Below are positions 56,400 to 64,000 of a DNA stretch of 64,000 nt, in pieces (the first letter of the stretch is position 1; each line of letters starts with the position of its first letter). Source of the stretch: Ceratotherium simum simum (taxonomy: Eukaryota; Chordata; Mammalia; Perissodactyla; Rhinocerotidae); NCBI RefSeq assembly GCF_000283155.1, contig NW_004454225.1, positions 448,701-512,700 on the forward strand, in the 5' to 3' direction. Both the position numbers and the translations under genes were made by a program. The notes under the pieces were generated by a model. It saw only the letters and a list, made by a program, of their open reading frames with translations. It did not search any database and was not told the origin of the DNA.

Positions 56400-57350
56400 C
56401 CAGAAATATTTGAATAAAATATAGTTCCTTCTCCCCACCACCCCAATAACACTCTCTAGGAAGAGCCACTGTGGACAGGCTGGGATGTCCTTCCAACCTC
56501 TTATGCATTTATATACAGATGTGATGTGTGCAAATATACAGACAATGCATTTTTATTGTAAGATATACATGCAAACGCTACACAATTTAAAGAAAAACAA
56601 TACAGATGCCCATGTACTTACATCCATAAAAACTGCCAACACCTTAGAAACACACTCCCGTGCCCTTCTGCAGCGGCACCTTCCTCCACCTCTGACTTTC
56701 CTTGCAGGTTGACCATATTACATGTATTCTTAAACAGTAAGTTTAGGACGAGAACTGCTAAATCATCGTGTGTGCAACATGCTCAACTTTATTAGGCGAG
56801 GCTAAACTATTTTCCAAGAAGACTGAACCAATTTTTACTCCCACCCAAAATGGATGAAGTCCCCATGGAGCCGTATATCCTTGCCAAATGCAGAACTGTT
56901 CAACTTTACAATTTTTGCCAAGCTAGTGGGAATAAAATCCACCTCACTGTGACTTTAATTTACATTTCCCTGATGACTAATGATATTGAATATCTGTCTT
57001 GCTTATATCTTCTATATCCTTAGTGATTGTTTATCTTCCTGACATATTAGTCATTGAAAGAGCTGTGATAAAATCTCTAATTATGTTAATGGATTTAATT
57101 TGTCCTTGTTTTGCTTTATATGTTTTGGGGTTATGTTACCAGGTGTATAAGAGTTTTGAATTATTATATCTTCTTAGAGTTATATATTCCTTCTTTGTTT
57201 CTAATAATGCTTTTGCCTTGAAACCTAGTTTGTTATTAATATAGTGATAAATCTTTTGATTTTGATCTTTTTCCAGACAAAGAAGGACAATTTATTTGCC
57301 TCCCTCTCTTCTTCTTATCTGGGTCAAATCACTTCCAAACTACCAGTTGG
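56400..57350 (-). mobile_element. Old L1 fragment, minus strand
   Basis: gctaaactattttccaagaa, aatttttactcccacccaaa, tttacatttccctgatgact and atattgaatatctgtcttgc are reverse-complement L1 ORF2-end marks. Frames are broken. Confidence 0.7.
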
Positions 57351-57369
57351 CTTTTGTGAGAAGTGACTT

Positions 57370-57800
57370 GATTTCTTATTTTAAAATATTTATATTATGG
57401 AAACTTTTCAATACATACAAAAGTACAGAATCATATAAAATGAACCCCCATGTACCCATCAACCAGCTTAGACATATACCAAATCAACACATTTATCCCC
57501 ATTAGTTCTCCCATCCAGTATTATTTTGAAGAAAATCCCATACATCGTATAAATTAATCTCTAAATATTTGAAGATGTATCTCTGAAAGAAAAGGACTAA
57601 AAAGAAACCCAAAATCCCATTACTATCCTGTAACAGTAATTTCCTAACATCATCAAATGTCATTTTTTATAGTTTGCTTGTTTGAGTGAGAATCTAAATA
57701 AGGCCTGTGAGAGTATGTAATTGGTCGATGTCGCTTAAGTCTCATTCAGTCTACAGGTTCCTACTCTATCTCTTTTATTTTCCTTGCAATTTGTTTGTTG
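57370..57800 (+). repeat. Old AT-rich retroposon-like segment, second copy
   Basis: atgaacccccatgtacccat, ctaaatatttgaagatgtat and ttttatagtttgcttgtttg, then aaggcctgtgagagtatgta. It aligns by landmarks with 42,980-43,545. Confidence 0.5.
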
Positions 57801-58009
57801 AAGAAACCAGGTCCTTTGTGCTTTATACAAAAATATTTTATTTGATGGGATTGTATAGATAATGTTCCTTAGCAATATACATTGGCCATCTTTCCTCTCA
57901 GTACTTATAAGTCAATTTTTAGCTTTTAGCTGGTGCACAGAACTCCATACTTACTATTTTTAAAAATGTCTTATCTCCTCTACTTACCTAACTGTGAGCA
58001 TTAGATGAG

Positions 58010-58115
58010 ATGACTCACTCGACAAACATTTAATGAGCACCTAGTCTGTGCCAGGCCCTATGCCAGATCCTGAGAAACATAATAGTGAACAAGCCAGACA
58101 CATTCCTGAAGCTTA
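58010..58115 (-). repeat. Ancient interspersed repeat
   Basis: aacatttaatgagcacctag, tctgtgccaggccctatgcc and agtgaacaagccagacacat, a common old mammalian repeat whose family I cannot fix. Confidence 0.5.
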
Positions 58116-58119
58116 AACT

Positions 58120-58240
58120 CAGACTTTGGTGGTCCTCAGCATCTTTTAAGAGACCTTGTTAAAATGCAGGTCCCAGGGCCCCATCCCAGACAGGCCATCA
58201 GAGGTCTGGGGTGGGGCCCAGAAATGGGCACCTTTGGCCT
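58120..58240 (+). mobile_element. MER5A-like hAT fragment
   Basis: gtggtcctcagcatctttta, gttaaaatgcaggtcccagg and gaggtctggggtggggccca. Confidence 0.75.
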
Positions 58241-58248
58241 GTGTAGTG

Positions 58249-58854
58249 CAGCACTGTCCTGTAGAAATATGTGAACCACAAACAGGGGCCACGGGCCAGC
58301 CCCGGTGGGCCTAGTGGTTAAGTTTCATGTGCTCCGCTTCCGGGCAGAGTTCGGTTCCCAGGCGGGGAACCACACCGCTTATCTCTCAGTGGCCATGCTG
58401 TGGTAGTGGCTCACATACAAAATGGAGGAAGACTGGCAACAGATGTTAGCTCAGGGTGATCTTCCTCAGCAAAACAAAAACAAAAACAGGAGCCACATTT
58501 ATCAATTTAAGTTTTTAGTAATTACATAAAAAGATAAAAAGAAACAGGTGAAATTTTCCTTACAGAAAATTTCAATTATATATTTAACCATATATTTTAA
58601 TATATAAAATAAAATATATTTAATAAATATATTTAATATATAAAAATATATTTTATTTAACCCAATACATCCAAAATACTGTTTTTAACATGTAATCAAT
58701 AATAAACATTATTGATGAGATGATTTATATTCTTTTCTTACGTACTAAGTGTTTGAAATCCGGTGTGTGTTTTACATTTACAGCACCTCTCAACTCGGAC
58801 CGGCCACATTTCAGGTGCCCGTGAGGGTCGTGGCTACCGTGCCGGACAGCGCAG
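58249..58854 (+). mobile_element. Non-autonomous hAT-type element carrying an ERE insertion
   Basis: The ends are near-inverted (cagcactgtcc at the start, ggacagcgcag at the end). Internal marks: tttatttaacccaatacatc and tgaaatccggtgtgtgtttt. An AT-rich stretch (58,550-58,650) appears to have expanded by local duplication. An ERE splits it at 58,293-58,483. Confidence 0.75.
58293..58483 (+). mobile_element. Older ERE SINE with 13-bp duplication
   Basis: aaacaggggccac (58,280-58,292) and aaacaggagccac (58,484-58,496) flank it. The head reads gggccagccccggtgggcct and the tail gatgttagctcagggtgatc. Confidence 0.92.
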
Positions 58855-58959
58855 ATCGCGAGTCTGATCCGAGTGGCCCACAGGCCACAGTGGGGGCAAC
58901 GCTGGGCTGATGTCTGTGAAAAGCACTTTGCAAACTCCGCTGGGTGCCCCAAACAAAGT

Positions 58960-59375
58960 ATGAGGACAAAGTCACACCTGGGCTCAAGTCCCGCCCCCAG
59001 GACCCCCTCCCCGCCGCAACCCCCTTCCGCCCCTTCCTCGCTGCGCGATCGTGGAAGCGCCTGCCCTCCAGTCCGGTCTCCGCGCCTAGAATGGCCAGCG
59101 AGTCCCGCCTCGCGGGGGTGCAGGAGCATCTAACAAGACGGTGTGCGGACGCCCGCTGCGTGCTCGCGCCAGAGAGGCGTGAGGATGCGCAGGTCTGGAG
59201 GCGGAGAGAGGGCAGAGCAGGGCTCAACCCTCAGAGACCAAGCGGCCCGAGGGGGCTCGGCCCCGGGTCGGGGTACCGGGGGTCGGCGCCCGCAGCCTGC
59301 AGTCCCCGAGGCCGCCACTGGGCGGCGCTGTGGGACAGGGGCCCCGGGGAAGGCGCAGGGGCCCCGGGGAGGTGA
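58960..59375. promoter_or_regulatory. Orphan GC-rich island C
   Basis: CpG-dense over about 400 bp, with ggggccccggggaggtgaggc at its right edge containing a donor-like GGAG before GTGAGG on the plus strand. An ATG at 59,091 has A at -3 and G at +4 and opens a 94-codon GC-driven frame without a known domain. It could be the first exon of an undescribed transcript; no protein evidence. Confidence 0.45.
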
Positions 59376-59774
59376 GGCAAGAATTATTAGTAACCACTTG
59401 TCTGGCTTGGACTTTCCTAGGGACAGGAGAATGGGATCATTCTGGTTTCTTCTGCGGCAGGAGGGGAAACTGAGGCGAAGAATTGCTCCCTCCCCCACCT
59501 TTATCCAATTCAACTAACAGTTGCTGTGATGGAAGGAACTTGGGCTTCAGATTCCGGGTGAGGTCCTGATTCTGATCAGCTGAGGGATTCGGGCCTGGCA
59601 CTCAAGCTGCGGGGCCTGTTTTCTCACCTGTGAAACCGGGATACCAGTACCTCCCAGGGCAGGGGCGGGGCCATGAAGATGACGGCTAGACAGGAGTTTT
59701 GCCAGCTGTCTGATGCCAAGCCAGGGTCGACGCATGCGCAGAGACTGAAAGGTGAACATGGAAGAAGGAGATAA

Positions 59775-59950
59775 AAATAACCACTGCCATCAGCTAAATG
59801 CCTAACCCCCTTTACACTCTCATAACGGCCCATGAGATTGCTGCTACTATTGCCCCATCTTACAGATGAGAGAGCTGAGCCTCAGAGACGAGGTGTGGCT
59901 TGCCTGAGGTCACCATAGTGCAGCAGAGCCTGACTCCCGGTTCTGTGCTT
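59775..59950 (-). repeat. MIR SINE
   Basis: ccatcttacagatgagagag, ctgagcctcagagacgaggt and ttgcctgaggtcaccatagt. Confidence 0.75.
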
Positions 59951-59954
59951 GCAT

Positions 59955-60735
59955 CTGACCAGAGGGTGGCTGAGGTTAGAGAGGGTAGACCTTTCGCTGC
60001 CCTGCTTTTGTCTTCCATCCCTGGTTCCTGGCTTCCTTCCTCCCTTCTCCTTCCTCCCTTCTCAGCCCCTCTGGCCTCCTCATCTGCCACGGCAGGTTGC
60101 CGGTTTCCCCATTAAGACAAGAAGACTTTCCATGCCCACAACTCATGCCTGCCAATCAGAGCGGTCCATGCCCCTGGCCACAGTGGTGGACTCAGGGGTG
60201 GACACGTGACTCCAGTGAGGCTGGATTCTGGGACTCTGGTTGGAACTGGTGGGAGAGACTCTCTCCTGCCTGCCTAGAAGCAGAGCAGCTGTGAGCCTGG
60301 AGCCCAGGGGCTTCTGGGGACGTTGCCTGAGCCTCTGGCTTCGTCTTTAACTGACCCATGGTCTTGTGCCCTGGGATGCGGCCAAAGCACCCCCACCCTC
60401 CCACCTGCCTCTCCCTGCCCACCCTGCCCACACAGTCTACCTCCCACCCGTCTCCACCCTCTCCCACCACCAGCTCAGCAGACCCAGGATCTGAGGATTG
60501 CAGGACCCCAAGATGTGGGCTCCCCCAGCTCCCTGCCTCCCCAGGAAAGGAGTTCTCAGTTCCACTCCGACAGGTAAGGCAGCAGTGCTGAGCGAGGCCA
60601 TTTGCCCAGAGATGCACAGTTGGCAAGCAGTGGGCCTGTGGACTAGAATTCCATCAATGCATTCAGTCAATTCCTCATCTAGCGAACCTCTTCCGAGCCC
60701 CTGCCCAGAGGCCAGCTGTGAGGGTACAGGGTGCG
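59955..60735. other. Unassigned intergenic sequence
   Basis: C-rich, with frames of Pro/Ser composition and no domain. No named repeat. Confidence 0.45.
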
Positions 60736-60739
60736 AGTT

Positions 60740-60845
60740 CTAGAGACAGACCCCAGGGCTCAAATTCCAGCTTCTTCATTCACTAATGTATAATCGTGGG
60801 CAAGTTATTTCACGTTTCTGTGCCTGTTTCTTAGAAAGAGTGAAG
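60740..60845 (+). repeat. MIR fragment
   Basis: gggctcaaattccagcttct, cgtgggcaagttatttcacg and tctgtgcctgtttctta. Confidence 0.7.
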
Positions 60846-61840
60846 TCCCCTAGTGTCTCCAGAAGCCAAAAACATTCTGCCCAGTGATAGCGGCCCCCTC
60901 TTGCATAAGGCCAAGCTTTGCACATGCCATCCCTCTGCTTAGATGTTCTTCTAGAGTGACCACAGAGTGGTTAAGATCTTGGATTCCGGATCCAGGTAGT
61001 CTGGGTTCCAGTCTCAGCTGGAGCTGAAGGAGAAGGGCATTCCAGGCGGGGGAGTCACAGTGCAAAGGCACTGAGGTAGGAAACAGTGCATAGCTTTGGG
61101 GAGAAGGTTCTGTGGGATTGAATGAATAAGTTGTATGGCTGCACTCCTAATGTAGCAGTCCTGCCTCCTTCCTTCCGCCCCCGGGAGGAGAACTTCTGCT
61201 TTCTCTGGGATGGGGCTGTGGAAACATGGACTGGCTTGAAGGCCAGGGGACCGCATCTGAATAATGCAATGGAGAATTGTGGGATCCTAATTAGCGTGAT
61301 GGTCCTGGGCCCTATGGGAGAAACGGTGTCCAGGTGGAATTGAGACCCTCAACTGGAACTGGAATTGCAGTCGAGCCAGGAGGAGCAGGCAGCTCAGCCT
61401 TGGTGGAAGGCCTTGGGTGTCCAGGACAGGGGGCAGTTACTAGGAGGCAGGAGAGGCCCAAGGGCCCAGCTTGACAGTGCCTGGCAGAATGGGGGAGGGC
61501 CGGTGGGGGTGCCGATACAGGCCCTCAACAGCCAAACGCCCTCGCATCACACTCTGGGCCTCTCCATGGAGGAGCTGGAAGCTAAAATAGGACTCTATTT
61601 TCGGGGCCTGAGGCGAGCTGGAGTCACTTCCTTGCCAGATGGGAGAGGTTGCCTCAGTCTCTTCAAGGCCAGGCTCTCCACCCATGCGGGAGTGGCAAGG
61701 TGTGGGCACTGATGGTGGGGTGCCAGGCAGGGGTCACAGGCTGAGAAGAGGGAGAGGCCCGCAGCTGCCAAGGGGGCTGGGGCCTGCCGCTGAGGACGTT
61801 ATCTCCCTCTGCCCTCCCAGCAGCCCCCTCAGGTGGGAGC
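60846..61840. other. Unassigned intergenic sequence
   Basis: A short MIR-like head is near 60,965-61,020 (gagtggttaagatcttggat). Nothing else recognised. Confidence 0.45.
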
Positions 61841-61844
61841 TGGG

Positions 61845-62690
61845 GCTTCCTCCGTTTTACAGAAGAACAGACCCAGGTTCCGAGAGGTCAAGTCGCTTGT
61901 CCAAGGTCACTCAGCTGCTATGGCAGGGCCAGGATTCAGCCTCCGTCTGGATGATGCCTGAGACCATGCTCCTAACCACAGTGGCGTACGGTGTACGGAG
62001 CGTGACCTCGATAAGCAGAAGGCTCAACTGGTTCCTGAACACCTACCATGTGCCAGGCTCTCTGCACATCAGCTCAGCGAGCCCAAGCCCACTCGGCAGG
62101 CTCCACATCATCCTCATTTCACAGCCGGGCCCGAGGTGAAGAAGGGCCAGGCCTGGGGTGTTCCGGCCTCGATTGGACATCCGAGTTACTGCACAACCGC
62201 AGGCACATCCCTGCCCCTTTCTGGGCCTCTGTCTCCCCATCTGTAGTTCGAGGCGATGGGGTCAGGTCCCAAAGGGCCTTTGCAGCTCTGATGCTCTGAG
62301 ACATGTCCCTGGGGAGGCTGACGGAGAGCTGGGGGTCGGGATGTGGCTGGGATGACAGGGGGAGTTTTCCAAGCCTGCCTTCCCCTGCCTCGCCTCCAGC
62401 AAACCCATTCTCCAGGTCTTCAAGCGAGGCCCGCCTGTCTCCAGGGAAGAGAAGGAATGCGTGTTGGCTGAGCCCGGCCTCTGTGCCTGACACTGTGTGG
62501 CGGGATCTGCATGTGCTATGCCATTTAGTCCACATGTTGTCACCCCTGTGAAACAGGGACTGTTATTATCGTGTCGTTCTTACACATGAAGCCCAGAGAA
62601 GGGGAGCGAGTCGCCCAGGACGACCCAGGGAGGAAGGGGCACCACTGGGCCCCTCACCGAGCCTGTGGGCTCCAGAGCCCAGCCCTTTCT
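61845..62690 (-). repeat. Cluster of three MIR SINEs, same orientation
   Basis: 61,845-61,985 (gtccaaggtcactcagctgc), 62,025-62,120 (gaacacctaccatgtgccag) and 62,495-62,690 (ccatttagtccacatgttgt, then cccagagaagggg). Confidence 0.65.
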
Positions 62691-62699
62691 GCTGCCTCC

Positions 62700-63420
62700 T
62701 TCCCGATGCAGCAGAGTCGCTGGGGCTTTCCTTAGCCAAAGCCTGATTTCTTTTCCCCTCGAGCCTGGGTTCTTGGCTGCCAGGGGCAGCAAGGCCATTT
62801 GTGGCCCCCTCCCCCACTCCTTCCCTGCAGGGACTGGACCATAAATAGCCTTGTCCATCCTCTCCACGAGTTTCCACCTTTGCCGCTCGCCGTGCTCAAT
62901 TGCCCGTGTCCTCCCTCCTCTCACCTGTCACGGGGAAGACGGGAGCCATTCCATCCCTTCCATTTACCCCGCATGAATCTGCCCCCCCGCGGAGGCTCCT
63001 CTGGCAGCATCCCCGGTTCTGCCTGTCTGGCTTCCAGCCGAGAAAGCTGCCCCTCCTGTTCCTGCTTCTCCATCCAGCTTCCTTCAAAGGCCCTGGAGGA
63101 GGCTCAAAGGCTGCATGGAGGCCGGACCCAGCCGGGCTGCCACACTGCCCATCCTGGTCGGCCAGCTTCCCGTGCCTGCCCACTTCCCACTCCAGCCCAC
63201 TCAGCCGCCACAGGCGGCTTCCTGAATGCCTCTCCATCACTCACTCCTCTGCTCCAGGACCACCCGGGGCTCACCACTGCCTGCAGGGAAGGGCCCCAGA
63301 TCTTCAGTCTGCTGTCCTCACCTCCTCTCCTGGCCCAGCCCCACAGGGACTGTCTTCCTCCGACATGCACCCCTTTCCCCCCTCACTCTATCAGTCAACC
63401 TCCACCATGGCTCAGGGGCT
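62700..63420. other. C-rich unassigned sequence
   Basis: Long overlapping frames on both strands (up to 207 codons) reflect low stop density in C-rich DNA. No gene evidence. Confidence 0.45.
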
Positions 63421-63424
63421 GAGA

Positions 63425-63620
63425 TGCTATCAACTGTAAAGCCAGAAAGCCCGAGGGAAAGCCTCGAGTGGCTGCATGACCTTGGGTAAGACAGTCACCT
63501 CTCTGATGTCTGTAAAATGGGGATAGTAATAGAATCCTCCCCCACAGGGCTGATTGGGGGTCAAATGAGAAATCAAAGGTTAGGGGCATCGTAACCTGTA
63601 AAGAGTAGGCATTTAATTGT
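63425..63620 (+). repeat. MIR SINE
   Basis: catgaccttgggtaagacag, tgtaaaatggggatagtaat and cagggctgattgggggtcaa. Confidence 0.75.
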
Positions 63621-63799
63621 TATGTTATCATGTAAGGGATAGTTGAGATTGACCTCAGACTGTAACAAGCGGCTGGGTGGGGTGTCTGTGCCGGGGATGG
63701 GGGTGAGGGGCAACCTCACAGCCGGAGCTGCTGCCTATCTCCATGTCACAGGGCCTTGAACTTGGCTCCAGGGGCCCATGTCAGTATCCCCACCTTGAA

Positions 63800-63901
63800 G
63801 GTAAGGAAGGAGGCTCAGACCACACAGGTGCTGAGCAGGGATTGGCAGCAGGTAAGGAAGGAGGCTCAGGTCACACAGCTGCTGAGCAGGGATTGGCAGC
63901 A
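63800..63901 (+). repeat. 51-bp tandem duplication, two copies
   Basis: The unit starts ggtaaggaaggaggctcag and ends gggattggcagca. Copy 1 is 63,800-63,850 and copy 2 63,851-63,901, differing at only a few positions (cagaccacacaggtg against caggtcacacagctg), so the duplication is recent relative to the surrounding old repeats. Confidence 0.92.
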
Positions 63902-64000
63902 GGCCTGTCCTCTGTCCCCTGTCCCCAATGCGCAAAGCTGGGGAGTGGGCTTCTTTGTGCCCTCTGGCCTCTGGGATTTTCTTCGGCTCTAACTTGGGTT

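Overview
The window is mammalian nuclear DNA. It holds one protein-coding gene that can be reconstructed with confidence: CSNK1E (casein kinase 1 epsilon), on the minus strand, from its poly(A) signal near 6.78 kb to a CpG-island promoter interrupted by a 308-base assembly gap at 30,345-30,652. Eight copies of the tRNA-derived ERE SINE, most with clear target-site duplications, are diagnostic of odd-toed ungulates (Perissodactyla: horse, rhinoceros, tapir). I cannot tell which genus.

Layout. 1-6,760: non-coding flank downstream of CSNK1E, with L2 and MIR relics and two EREs. 6,765-8,018: terminal 3'UTR exon. 9,036-27,403: nine exons carrying the complete 1,251-nt CDS (416 codons plus stop), every intron with GT..AG borders. 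27,404-30,311: intron 1. About 29.75-30.78 kb: CpG island, first exon and promoter, partly hidden by the gap. 30.8-64 kb: intergenic, filled with MIR, L2, L1, LTR, hAT and ERE repeats, plus three small GC-rich islands (about 41.2-41.5, 53.4-53.7 and 59.0-59.4 kb) that no recognisable gene explains. A second gap of exactly 100 N (44,911-45,010) lies inside an ERE.

CK1 epsilon is a constitutively active Ser/Thr kinase. It phosphorylates PER proteins in the circadian clock and acts in Wnt/Dishevelled signalling. All catalytic motifs are intact, including Arg178, the residue changed in the hamster tau mutant. Exon order, phases, length and the 3'UTR intron match the mammalian gene as I remember it.

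I see no new multi-gene system. The least explained items are an ORF in intron 7 that continues exon 7 in frame and encodes two hydrophobic segments, a possible retained-intron C-terminus after exon 9, an ATAAATAC motif array in intron 1, the three orphan GC islands, a pair of related GAT-rich blocks near 49.8 and 51.6 kb, and a 51-bp tandem duplication at 63.8 kb. Repeat families are named from memory of their consensus sequences, and their borders are approximate unless a target-site duplication fixes them.
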